Origin: Klebsiella pneumoniae
Lineage (GTDB): Bacteria > Desulfobacterota > Binatia > UBA12015
DNA: 57,127 nt
Direction of reading: 5' to 3'
Assembly (NCBI GenBank): GCA_945872365.1
Contig: CAMBZJ010000020.1
Location: forward strand, 1-57,127
Positions 17,151 through 25,587 of the stretch are shown in pieces (position 1 is the stretch's first letter; every line of letters begins with the position of its first letter). Below the pieces are notes generated by a model that was not told the origin of the DNA, ran no database searches, and was given only the letters and a program-made list of their open reading frames with translations. The position numbers and the translations under genes are program-made.

Positions 17151-18311
17151 ATGCCGCCCGAGGCCACCATTCCCCTCGATCCCACCGGGCGCGCCCGCGT
17201 CGAACTCGCTCGACCGCGCGTCGACACCCTGGAGGTGAGGCTCGACGGCGACTGGCTCCTGCGGGGCACGCGCGCCTCGACCGCCGAGATCGATCGCGAG
17301 ATCGCCGATCGACCGCCGCGCCGCGTGGTCTACGACGGGAGTCGCATCGGCCGCTGGGACTCGGCGCTGCTGACGTTTCTCGAAAGGCTCGAAGGCACGC
17401 TGCGCTCGGCCTCGATCCGCAGCGACCGCACGGGCCTGCCGGAAGGCGTGCGGCGCCTGCTGACGCTCGCCGAGGCGGTTCCCGAGAAGAAGGGAGCCCG
17501 CGGCAGCGACCAGAAGGCGTCCTTCCTCGCCCGGGTCGGCGAGAACGCGGTCGCCGGATGGAAGGGAGCGGGCGACTTCCTCGACTTCCTCGGGCAGGCG
17601 ACGGTCGCTCTCTGGAACCTGCTCCGAATGCGCGCCCGGATGCCGATCGCCGACGTGCTCCTGTTCGTGCAGAACACCGGCATCGAGGCGCTGGGCATCG
17701 TCTCGCTCATCAGCTTTCTCGTCGGCCTGATCCTCGCGTTCGTCGGGGCCGTGCAACTGAAGCAGTTCGGCGCGACGATCTACGTCGCCAACCTCGTCGA
17801 GATCGGCATGGCGCGCGAGATGGGCGCGATCATGACCGGCATCATCATGGCGGGCCGCACCGGCGCGGCCTTCGCAGCCCAGTTGGGTACGATGAAGGTG
17901 ACCGAGGAAATCGACGCGCTCCGGACGCTCGGGATCGACCCGGTCGAATACCTGGTGCTGCCTCGCCTGATCGCCCTCTCGCTCATGATGCCGCTGCTCT
18001 GCCTTTACTCAGACATCGTGGGCATGATCGGCGGCGCCGTCGTCGGCGTCGGCATGCTCGACATCACCCCGGCGCAGTACTGGCAGCAAACGCTCTACTA
18101 CGCCTCGTTGACGCAATTCGCGCTCGGCATCCTGAAGGCGGGGGTCTTCGGGGTGCTCGTCGCGCTCTCGGGCTGCCTGCGCGGCATGCAGTGCGGCGAC
18201 AGCGCGTCCGCGGTCGGCGACGCGGCGACGTCGGCCGTCGTGACCAGCATCGTCCTCATCGTCGTGGCCGACGGGATCTTCGCCGTCATCTTCGAAGCCC
18301 TGGGGCTGTGA
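17151..18311 (+). CDS. mlaE: MlaE-family ABC permease with fused N-terminal STAS-like domain
   Basis: The 386-residue protein has two parts. Residues 1 to about 115 look like a STAS/MlaB-type domain (LDGDWLLRG, RRVVYDGSRIGRWDSALLTF). The rest is the MlaE permease with ISFLVGLILAFVGAVQLKQFG, EIGMAREMGAIMTGIIMAGR, TGAAFAAQLGTMKVTEEIDAL and the closing GDAATSAVV region. It forms the inner-membrane channel of a phospholipid transporter that maintains outer-membrane asymmetry. The stop overlaps a possible GTG of mlaF (GTGA at 18308-18311). The downstream order mlaF-mlaD-pqiC makes a four-gene operon. No separate mlaB or mlaC is present. Confidence 0.9.
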   Translation: MPPEATIPLDPTGRARVELARPRVDTLEVRLDGDWLLRGTRASTAEIDREIADRPPRRVVYDGSRIGRWDSALLTFLERLEGTLRSASIRSDRTGLPEGVRRLLTLAEAVPEKKGARGSDQKASFLARVGENAVAGWKGAGDFLDFLGQATVALWNLLRMRARMPIADVLLFVQNTGIEALGIVSLISFLVGLILAFVGAVQLKQFGATIYVANLVEIGMAREMGAIMTGIIMAGRTGAAFAAQLGTMKVTEEIDALRTLGIDPVEYLVLPRLIALSLMMPLLCLYSDIVGMIGGAVVGVGMLDITPAQYWQQTLYYASLTQFALGILKAGVFGVLVALSGCLRGMQCGDSASAVGDAATSAVVTSIVLIVVADGIFAVIFEALGL

Positions 18312-18316
18312 CGACC

Positions 18317-19123
18317 ATGGAAGGCGATGTGGACCGGGCGCACGGGGACGAGCGGGAGGCACGCATCACCGTGCGCGATCTCACGATGGCCTACGGCAGC
18401 TTCGTGCTCATGCACGACCTGAACTTCGTCGTGCGACGAGGCTCGATCTTCGTCATCATGGGGGGTAGCGGCTGCGGCAAGAGTACGCTGCTCAAGCACC
18501 TGATCGGGCTGCTGGAGCCGGCCAAGGGCGAGATCTTCTACAGCGACGAGAACTTCACCCGTGCGACCGACGCTCGCCGCCAGGAACTCCTGCGCAGCTT
18601 CGGCGTGACCTACCAGCAGGGCGCGCTCTGGAGTTCCAAGACGCTCGCGGAGAACGTCGCGCTGCCCCTCGAACAGTATACCGACCTGAATGCCGTGGAG
18701 ATCCGCGAGATCGCCGAATTCAAGCTCGCGCTCGTCGGACTCAAGGGCTTCGAGGACTACTACCCGAGCCAGATCAGCGGTGGCATGCGCAAGCGCGCGG
18801 GCCTCGCGCGGGCGATGGCTCTCGATCCCGACGTGCTCTTCTTCGACGAGCCGAGTGCCGGCCTCGACCCGATCAGCTCGCACCTGCTCGACGACCTCAT
18901 CCTGGAGTTGCGCGACAGCCTCGGGTCGACGATCGTGCTCGTGACCCACGAGTTGCCGAGCATCTTCGCGATCGCCGACGACTCGGTCTTCCTCGACGCA
19001 GAAACCCGGACGATGATCGCCCAAGGCGACCCCCGCGAACTGCTGAAACACTCGGAGAACCCCACCGTGCACCGCTTTCTCACGCGAGGGGCGGAGGACG
19101 GCGTCGAAGGGAGACCCGCATGA
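18317..19123 (+). CDS. mlaF: MlaF-type ABC transporter ATPase
   Basis: The 268-residue ABC ATPase has Walker A GGSGCGKST (about residue 50), Q-loop TYQQGALW, signature QISGGMRKRAGLARAMA, Walker B VLFFDEPSAGLDP and H-loop VTHELPS. SGGM instead of SGGQ is typical of the Mce/Mla ATPases. It powers lipid transfer through MlaE. Either ATG 18317 or GTG 18308 (overlapping the mlaE stop) may start it. The final ATGA overlaps the next gene, so the two are translationally coupled. Confidence 0.92.
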   Translation: MEGDVDRAHGDEREARITVRDLTMAYGSFVLMHDLNFVVRRGSIFVIMGGSGCGKSTLLKHLIGLLEPAKGEIFYSDENFTRATDARRQELLRSFGVTYQQGALWSSKTLAENVALPLEQYTDLNAVEIREIAEFKLALVGLKGFEDYYPSQISGGMRKRAGLARAMALDPDVLFFDEPSAGLDPISSHLLDDLILELRDSLGSTIVLVTHELPSIFAIADDSVFLDAETRTMIAQGDPRELLKHSENPTVHRFLTRGAEDGVEGRPA

Positions 19124-20067
19124 GCAAGAAGGCCAACCCGGCGGCGATCGGTGCCTTCGTCGTGAGCGCGATCGGACTCGCGGTCGCCGGCGTGCTCGTG
19201 CTCGGGTCGGGTCGGTTCTTCCAGAAGAGCCTCCCGCTCGTGAGCTTCTTCGAGGGTAGCGTGAACGGGCTCTCGGTGGGCGCGCCGGTCAAGTTCAAGG
19301 GTGTCGACGTCGGTGCGGTCACGCACATCTTCATCCAGATGGACCCGAAGGACCAGGAAGCGAGGATCCCGGTCTACATCGCGCTCGATCTCGAAAAGAT
19401 GAAGCGCGCCGGCATCCGCCCGGCTACCGGAGGGCAGAACGACGCCGCCCTCGCCAACGCGATCAACCACGGCCTGCGGGCCCAACTCCAGACCGAGAGC
19501 CTGCTCACGGGCGTGCTCTTCGTCGATTTCAACTTCCACCCGGAGACGCCCGCGACCTTCGTCGGTTCCTGGGACGGGACGATCGAGGTGCCGACGCTCC
19601 CGACCCAGATGGAGCGCGCCCAGGAGGTCCTGAAGAACTTGGTCACCAAGATCAACGAGATCGACTTCAAGGGCCTGATCGACAGCCTGACGAATGCGTC
19701 GGACTCGGTCCGTGACTTCGCTGCCTCGCCGGACCTGAAACACACGATCGTCTCGCTCGACCAAACGCTGGTCAGCATCCGCGACCTGTCGAATTCGGTG
19801 GACAAGAGCGTGAAGCCGGTGAGCGGAAGCCTGACCGCCACCTCGAAACGCATCGACGTGGCCGGCAAGGAGCTGGAGAAGACCCTGATGTTGCTGCGCG
19901 AACTCATCGATCCCGATGCACCGATCGCGGTCGACCTCCGCAACTCGCTCGACGAACTGCAGCGCGCGGCGTCGTCGATCCACTCGCTCGCCGACGAGCT
20001 CGACCGCAACCCGAGTTCGCTCGTCTTCGGGCGAAAGGACGCAAAGACCAAGGAGGCCCCGCGGTGA
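19120..20067 (+). CDS. mlaD: MCE-domain protein (MlaD/PqiB-like)
   Basis: The 315-residue protein has one N-terminal transmembrane helix (AIGAFVVSAIGLAVAGVLVL). A single MCE domain follows: FFEGSVNGLSVGAPVKFKGV, DVGAVTHI, then LRAQLQTESLLTG. The long C-terminal tail (about residues 165-300) has helical, coiled-coil-like repeats, longer than E. coli MlaD. MCE proteins form hexameric rings or tubes that carry lipids across the periplasm. It starts inside the mlaF end (4-base overlap) and ends inside the pqiC start. Confidence 0.9.
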   Translation: MSKKANPAAIGAFVVSAIGLAVAGVLVLGSGRFFQKSLPLVSFFEGSVNGLSVGAPVKFKGVDVGAVTHIFIQMDPKDQEARIPVYIALDLEKMKRAGIRPATGGQNDAALANAINHGLRAQLQTESLLTGVLFVDFNFHPETPATFVGSWDGTIEVPTLPTQMERAQEVLKNLVTKINEIDFKGLIDSLTNASDSVRDFAASPDLKHTIVSLDQTLVSIRDLSNSVDKSVKPVSGSLTATSKRIDVAGKELEKTLMLLRELIDPDAPIAVDLRNSLDELQRAASSIHSLADELDRNPSSLVFGRKDAKTKEAPR

Positions 20068-20705
20068 CGCAGCTTCGACCCGGCGCTCGGGGGATTCGTC
20101 TCGGGCTCGTCGCCGTAGCACTCGGAGGACTCGCCGGCTGCGGCAGCTTCCTCGAGCCGCGCCTGGACCCGTCGCGCTTCTACGTGCTGAGCACCCGTTC
20201 GGCGCCGGAGGTCGCGATGCCGGCGGCGGCCCGCCGCCGGTCCTACGGCATCGGGCCGGTGACCCTGCCCGACTACCTGAAGCGGCCCACCGTGATCACC
20301 CGGATCAGCGAGTCGGAGATCCGTCCGTCTCACGACGACCGCTGGGGGGAGCCCATCGACAAGGGCGTCACGCGCGTCCTCCAGGAGGATCTGCGGCAGC
20401 GGCTCGGCACCCAGCGAGTCAGCCTCTACCCCTGGTACGCCAGCGACCGTCCCGACCTCCAGGTCGTCGTCGACGTGCAGCGACTCGAGCGCGACGCGAC
20501 GGGCAGCGCCTACCTTTCGGCCCACTGGATCCTGCGCAACCCGGCGAGCGACTCGAATCTCCGCAGCGGCGACACGGTGGCGCGCCGGGAGCCGGCCACT
20601 CCCGACTTCGGCGGCTCCGTCGAGGCGGAGAGCGACCTGCTCATGCAACTCGCACAGGAGATCGCCGAGGGAATCGCCTCGATCGGCCCGCCCTCAAGGC
20701 GCTGA
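20064..20705 (+). CDS. ABC-type transport auxiliary lipoprotein (PqiC-like)
   Basis: GTG 20064 overlaps the mlaD stop (GTGA). The 213-residue product has a lipobox (GGLAGC, Cys about 26) and family motifs FYVLSTRSAP, YGIGPVTLPDYLKRP and WGEPIDKGVTRVLQEDLRQ. PqiC-type lipoproteins sit in the outer membrane and receive lipids from the MCE tunnel. Here it seems to replace MlaC/MlaA in the operon. The 3' end overlaps the convergent DUF4105 gene by 12 bases. Confidence 0.85.
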   Translation: MTQLRPGARGIRLGLVAVALGGLAGCGSFLEPRLDPSRFYVLSTRSAPEVAMPAAARRRSYGIGPVTLPDYLKRPTVITRISESEIRPSHDDRWGEPIDKGVTRVLQEDLRQRLGTQRVSLYPWYASDRPDLQVVVDVQRLERDATGSAYLSAHWILRNPASDSNLRSGDTVARREPATPDFGGSVEAESDLLMQLAQEIAEGIASIGPPSRR

Positions 20706-21704
20706 GTCGTAGGCCGGATGCGACGGCCGGGCCGGCAGCCCCTCCCGGATGCGGGAGGAGTACTCCGGCACGTCGCCGCAGGCGTGCGCGCGATCGTCGA
20801 TCGAGCTGCGGCGCCGGATCTCGTCGAAGGGCGCCTCGCGGGAGATCGCCCCGATCTCCCACAGCAACTCGTCGAGGTGGCCGTTCGCGAAGATCCGCCA
20901 GTCGAGCGGGACCGGGATCCCCAGAGCGCGGAAGTTGCGGAAGACCTGCGTCGTGCAGTTCGTCGTGACGGCGTTGTAGAACTCCGGCTGCTTCGCCAGC
21001 CGATCCATGTCGGCAGCGTAGACTTCGAGCAGGCGACGCGCGTTTCCGGGCGAGGTGGCCAGCCGGTACAGGTAGACGTTCTCCCGCCGGTGGTTGGCGC
21101 GCAGCAGTACCAGGTCGTGCTCGTCGGCGGGGACGTAGACGATCTCGTATTTGCGGAAGAACCCGGCCAAGGCCGAGTACTCCTCGCCCTTTTCCTTGCG
21201 GGTCTCGATCGAAATCGGCAGGAACTGGTCGTCTGCGAACTCCCAGATCATGATCGCATGGGCGATCGCGGTCGGCCCCCAGTAGGAGAGCGCCAGGTCG
21301 AGCCCGACGATCTTCGAGAGATCGTAGGTGCGGTCCTCCCAGCGCGGATCGAAGTCGTCCGGACTCCGGTAGCGGAAGTTGCGCACGCCGTGGATCGTGA
21401 GGAGGTCTCCGTTGCGTTCGGTCCAGGGCGCGCGAGCGACGTCGACCTGCCAGTCGCGGTCGTTGGACGGTCGCACGGTGCCCCACCAGAGGAGCAGCAC
21501 CGCCGATAGGGCTGCGCAGCCGAGGGCGGCCACCCAAGCCGGACGAACGAAGAGGGCGGCCAACGCCATGCCGAGGACCCATGCGGCGGCGAGCGCGCGG
21601 GCCAGTCCGTCGGGCCGGGGTCCTGAAATCGCCAGCGCGAGCCCACCCCAGACGACGAACGGCAGGAAGGCGAGGCCGGCGAGGCCACTTGCCAGAAGCC
21701 TCAT
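20694..21704 (-). CDS. DUF4105-containing membrane protein
   Basis: The 336-residue protein has two or three N-terminal hydrophobic helices, then a soluble domain of the DUF4105 kind. Signatures are AHAIMIWEF, YEIVYVPADEHDLVLLRANHR and FYNAVTTNCTTQVFRNFR, with the Asn-Cys-Thr-Thr motif suggesting a cysteine active site. The family has no established function; the soluble domain probably faces the periplasm. ATG 21704 was chosen; ATG 21725 in the same frame is an alternative. It is divergent from the lipase gene across about 210 bases. Confidence 0.8.
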   Translation of the reverse strand: MRLLASGLAGLAFLPFVVWGGLALAISGPRPDGLARALAAAWVLGMALAALFVRPAWVAALGCAALSAVLLLWWGTVRPSNDRDWQVDVARAPWTERNGDLLTIHGVRNFRYRSPDDFDPRWEDRTYDLSKIVGLDLALSYWGPTAIAHAIMIWEFADDQFLPISIETRKEKGEEYSALAGFFRKYEIVYVPADEHDLVLLRANHRRENVYLYRLATSPGNARRLLEVYAADMDRLAKQPEFYNAVTTNCTTQVFRNFRALGIPVPLDWRIFANGHLDELLWEIGAISREAPFDEIRRRSSIDDRAHACGDVPEYSSRIREGLPARPSHPAYDSAP

Positions 21705-21917
21705 GCGCCCACCCACCAAGACCATGGCCATCCGGGAGGGGCGAAGGCAGGAATGCGGCCCGCCGGGTTCTCGGAAAGTCGTCTCATCGGCCCGACCGAC
21801 CGGGACCATGCGCCCGGCAACGCCGGAAAGCAAGACGGTTCCGCCTTCTAATCGAACCCTTACCGTGTTTGAATCGGCGGAGTTCACGCGAGCCAGCCAG
21901 CGGAGGTCCAACCGAGC

Positions 21918-23813
21918 ATGACGCCCCCTTTTTGGAGACCGGCGAATTCTGCGCCCCTGTTGCGTCGCCCCGGGTTCTGCGGGCCGCTCGCCGGACTTCT
22001 GGTGCTCGTGCTCGCCGGCTGCGGCGTTCCGATCGGCGTGAAGCAGGCGAACCCGCAGGTCGTCCACCGCCGGCTCACGGCCGACGTCCTTTCCTCGGGC
22101 GAGTTGAGCGTCCCCACGTGGAACCGGCTGCGGGCGCACGGACTCGACGAGCGTTGGAAGGAGAACCCGCAGCTCGCAATCAACCTGATGCAGCGCGATC
22201 TCAACGGCGCGAACTCGACGTCGGGCGACTACTTCGCCCTCGCCGAGATGTCCTTCCAGTTCGCGGAAAAGTCGCGGTCCCGCAACTACTTCCTCGCCGC
22301 TGCCGTCTACGCCTACGCGTTCCTCTTTCCGGAGCTTCCCGGAGAGCCGCCCAACCCGTTCGACCAGCGGCTGCGCGTCGCCGCCGACATCTACAACCGC
22401 GGGCTGACCGACGCCTTCGAAGCGTCGCGCACAAGCGACGTGGCGGTCGCCCCCGGTCTCGTCGCGGTGCCCTTCGGCACCGTCGACGTCGAGCTGTCGC
22501 GCGACACCACGCAGTGGAAGGATCGCGAGCTCTCGAGCTTCGTCCCGGTCGCCGAGCTCGAGGTCTTCGGACTGCGCAACCGCTACCGCCAACCCGGCAT
22601 CGGCGCCCCGCTCGCCGCGAGCGCAAACGTCCTTCCGGACAACGTCACGGCAGCCGACCACCTCGACGAGAAGGAGAAGGTCTCGGTCACGGCGGTCATG
22701 AAGATCGCGCGACCGCGCGAGGGGATTCGGGCGGGCCACGTGACGGGCACCATCCATCTCTATCCCGGACGGGTCGGGCGCACCGTCGAGATCGACGGCC
22801 TCGAAGTGCCGCTCGAGGCCGAGCCGACGGCGGCGCTCGCCGCGACCCTCGCCGAGTCGCCGATCTGGGAGCGCGAGATCAAGGGCTTCTTCCTCGATCT
22901 CGTCGGCGCCACCCAGACCCCCAACCTGCTGTTCAGCGAACCCTACGTGCGCGGCAAGATCCCGGTGGTGCTGGTGCACGGCACCGCGTCGAGCTCAGGG
23001 CGCTGGGCCGACATGCTGAACGACCTCTCGAACGACCACCGCGTGAGCGAGAACTACACCTTCTGGATGTTCACCTACGACACCGGCGCGCCTGTCGCCT
23101 ACTCCGCGATGCAGCTGCGCAGGGCGTTGTCGGACGTCGCGCGCCAGCTCGACCCGACCGGCACCGATCCCGCCCTGAACAGGATGGTCGTGATCGGTCA
23201 CAGCCAGGGTGGACTGCTCACCAAGATGACCGCGATCGACAGCGGCGACGCCTTTTGGAAGAACGTGAGCCGCAAGCCGATCGACGACCTGAGTCTCTCC
23301 AAGGAGGACCGCGACCTGTTGGGGTACATGCTGTTTGTGAAGCCCCTGCCCTTCGTGCACCGCCTGATCTTTCTCGCCACCCCGCACGGCGGCAGCTACC
23401 TCACGCTCTTCAGCCCGGCGGGCTGGCTGCGCTCGTTCATCAAGCTGCCTTCGACGCTGCTCAAGACGGGCACGACCCTGCTCACGCTGAACCGGGACGC
23501 GCTCACGCTCGGCGGCGGCACCGGGCGGGTGCCGACCAGCCTCGACAACATGACGCCGGGCAATCCCTTTCTGAAGGCCCTCCACGAAGTACCGGTCGCA
23601 CCGGGCGTCACCGCCCACTCGATCATCGCTGTGCAGGGCGGCGACCCGGCCTCCGGCGGGGGCGACGGAGTGGTCAAGTACGAGAGCGCCCACATCGACG
23701 GCGTCGCCTCGGAACTCGTCGTGGACTCGAGCCACTCCTGCCAGGCCAACCCGTTCGTCATCGCGGAGGTGCGGCGGATCCTGCTGCTCAACGCCGAAGG
23801 GACCGACCCCTGA
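21918..23813 (+). CDS. large alpha/beta-hydrolase (lipase-like) lipoprotein
   Basis: The 631-residue protein has a signal peptide with lipobox (LLVLVLAGC, Cys about 36). The N-terminal half of about 300 residues lacks a recognised domain (LPTWN, NYFLAAAVYAYAFLFPE, AELEVFGLRNRY). The C-terminal hydrolase carries PVVLVHGTASS, the nucleophile elbow VIGHSQGG (Ser about 428), FLATPHGGS, and a late DSSHSC that can supply the His. It is probably an envelope-bound lipase or esterase. GGAGG lies 12 bases before ATG 21918. A potassium-channel-like gene follows on the same strand. Confidence 0.85.
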   Translation: MTPPFWRPANSAPLLRRPGFCGPLAGLLVLVLAGCGVPIGVKQANPQVVHRRLTADVLSSGELSVPTWNRLRAHGLDERWKENPQLAINLMQRDLNGANSTSGDYFALAEMSFQFAEKSRSRNYFLAAAVYAYAFLFPELPGEPPNPFDQRLRVAADIYNRGLTDAFEASRTSDVAVAPGLVAVPFGTVDVELSRDTTQWKDRELSSFVPVAELEVFGLRNRYRQPGIGAPLAASANVLPDNVTAADHLDEKEKVSVTAVMKIARPREGIRAGHVTGTIHLYPGRVGRTVEIDGLEVPLEAEPTAALAATLAESPIWEREIKGFFLDLVGATQTPNLLFSEPYVRGKIPVVLVHGTASSSGRWADMLNDLSNDHRVSENYTFWMFTYDTGAPVAYSAMQLRRALSDVARQLDPTGTDPALNRMVVIGHSQGGLLTKMTAIDSGDAFWKNVSRKPIDDLSLSKEDRDLLGYMLFVKPLPFVHRLIFLATPHGGSYLTLFSPAGWLRSFIKLPSTLLKTGTTLLTLNRDALTLGGGTGRVPTSLDNMTPGNPFLKALHEVPVAPGVTAHSIIAVQGGDPASGGGDGVVKYESAHIDGVASELVVDSSHSCQANPFVIAEVRRILLLNAEGTDP

Positions 23814-23899
23814 AGAGACTGCGAATCCGGAGAGTCCCGATCCGACGGGAACGCCTGCCGTTCTTCTCCGCCTGGGTCTCCGACCGGGCCCTGACGGTC

Positions 23900-24601
23900 A
23901 TGCTCGGACTTCTCTCTTTCTTCGTCATGTCGGGTGCGTCGGCCTTTCCGCATGCCCCGGTGCTCGCCACCGCGACCGAAATGCTCTTCCTCCTCGCGCT
24001 GGTCGCGGGGATCGCGGCCCTGTCCGAGCGCACATGGGTCTGGTCGCTGGCCGCCGGCGGGGCCATCTTCCTGATCCTGATCCAGGTACTGCGCTCGATC
24101 GATCCGACCCCTCGGCTGGTCCTGCTGGGAACGACGGCGGGAATGTCCGCCTTCCTCCTCTTGACGGCGGTCGTGCTGCTGCAGACCTTCCGCGAGGGGC
24201 CGGTCACGCGGCGTCGCATCGAGGGAGCCGTCGCGACCTACCTGCTGTTCGGCATTCTCTTCGCGTTCGCCTACACGCTGATCGAACGCCTGAGGCCGGG
24301 GTCTTTCACGCTGGCAGCCGGGTCCGACGACCCGAGCCGCAACCTGATCGGCTCGCTCGTCTACTACAGCTTCGTCACGCTGACTTCGGTCGGCTTCGGC
24401 GACGTCCTTGCGGTGTCTGCGTCAGCGCGCGGGCTGACGATGGCGGAAGCGGTCGTCGGTCAGCTCTTCCCGGCGATCCTGCTCGCTCGCCTCGTGTCGC
24501 TGAGCCTGCTCGAGCAAGCATCGCACGAGGCTGTCGTCCTGATCGAGGAGGCCGCCGAACTCGATGGCCCGCGCGGAGTGCGACGAGAGGGCGAGGAGTG
24601 A
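23900..24601 (+). CDS. potassium-channel-family (Ion_trans_2) membrane protein
   Basis: The product has about six hydrophobic segments and one pore loop with the filter TSVGFGD (about residues 161-168), against TVGYGD in canonical potassium channels. ATG 23900 is the first standard start. The open frame reaches back over Arg-rich codons to the end of the lipase gene, so a CTG at about 23812 would give 29 more residues. No RCK/TrkA-N regulatory domain is attached. The role is cation conductance across the inner membrane (family knowledge). The stop is 4 bases from the convergent binding-protein gene. Confidence 0.75.
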   Translation: MLGLLSFFVMSGASAFPHAPVLATATEMLFLLALVAGIAALSERTWVWSLAAGGAIFLILIQVLRSIDPTPRLVLLGTTAGMSAFLLLTAVVLLQTFREGPVTRRRIEGAVATYLLFGILFAFAYTLIERLRPGSFTLAAGSDDPSRNLIGSLVYYSFVTLTSVGFGDVLAVSASARGLTMAEAVVGQLFPAILLARLVSLSLLEQASHEAVVLIEEAAELDGPRGVRREGEE

Positions 24602-24605
24602 AGGT

Positions 24606-25433
24606 TCAGCGCGGCTCCCACTTCGGCACCCAGCGGCGCAGGACGCCCCCGAGTGTTCCGTCGCGCTTCCAGCGCTCGAGCGCCTGGTCCACCCGCTCGC
24701 GCAGGCGACGGCTCGCGGGCCGGAGGCCCCAGCCGATCGAGTCTTGGGTGAGCAGCGGGTGCAGGAGGGGGAGCAGGGCGCCCTCGTCGCTCGCCGCGTA
24801 CCAGGCCACCGTCGGCCCGTCGGAGACGAAGGCGTCGATACGGCGCTGCTCGAGTTCGGCGATCGCGTTGGTGTTCGAAGCGTAGCTGAACACCTGGCTG
24901 TCGGGTGCGTTCTCCCGCACGTATTTCTCGCCCGTCGTACCCTTGGTGACGCCGATGCGCTGGGCCTCCTTGAGCGCCTTCGTCGGGGTCTTGAAGCGGG
25001 TCGCGTCGCCGCGCCGGACCAGCACCGCAAGGCCGGACTTGAGATAGGGCTGGCTGAAGTCGACCTGCAACTCGCGAAGCCGGGTGATCGTCATGCCCGA
25101 CATGACGATGTCGACCCGCTTGTCGAGGAGCGCGGGCACGAGTTCCTCATAGGACATCGTGAAGACCCGGAGCGGGTGCCCGAGTTCCTGGCCCAGGTAG
25201 GTCGCGAGATCGACGTCGATGCCCGCTGGGTGATCCCCCTGGCGGAAGGAGAAGGGCGGCGCGTCCTGGACCATTCCGATGCGGATCGGGGGGATCGGCG
25301 TCGGCGTCGGAACCAGATCCATCGGATCGGGCGGTCGCGACGCGGAACAACCTGCACTCGCTACCAGCACCGCGACGAGGAGCAGGCTCGCCCCCCACCC
25401 GCGCACCCTCGAAGCGACGCTGCGCAAGATCAC
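24606..25433 (-). CDS. amino-acid-type substrate-binding lipoprotein (SBP family 3)
   Basis: The 275-residue protein has a signal peptide with lipobox (VLVASAGC, Cys about 29) and a short Pro-Thr linker. The SBP_bac_3 fold follows: IRIGMVQDAPPFSFRQGDHP, AGIDVDLATYLGQELG, DIVMSGMTIT and RIDAFVSDGPTVAWY. Such proteins bind polar amino acids or similar solutes. No ABC permease or ATPase gene lies nearby, so it may serve a distant transporter, a sensor, or be an enzyme derived from this fold. The ligand is not predictable here. Confidence 0.85.
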   Translation of the reverse strand: MILRSVASRVRGWGASLLLVAVLVASAGCSASRPPDPMDLVPTPTPIPPIRIGMVQDAPPFSFRQGDHPAGIDVDLATYLGQELGHPLRVFTMSYEELVPALLDKRVDIVMSGMTITRLRELQVDFSQPYLKSGLAVLVRRGDATRFKTPTKALKEAQRIGVTKGTTGEKYVRENAPDSQVFSYASNTNAIAELEQRRIDAFVSDGPTVAWYAASDEGALLPLLHPLLTQDSIGWGLRPASRRLRERVDQALERWKRDGTLGGVLRRWVPKWEPR

Positions 25434-25587
25434 GGATCCGAACGAGTCGCCGCGGCCGGGCGCGCCGCCAGGGCGGGAAATGCGACGGCTCTACGCATGG
25501 ACTCGTTCCTCCCCGGTGGCGTCGATTCCGCCGGCCGGCTCTCTTGGACCACGGCGAAACGGCCCCGTCAACGGGAAGCGAGTCGGG

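Noticed and set aside
23900-25433. A glutamate-receptor-like system (binding protein plus potassium channel)
   Set aside because: The two genes are convergent and separate, not fused or co-transcribed, so no functional link can be claimed.
24606-25433. A second cyclohexadienyl dehydratase
   Set aside because: The fold is shared, but the PheC-type DAxE catalytic region is not seen (RIDAFVSDGPTVAW instead); it is kept as a binding protein.
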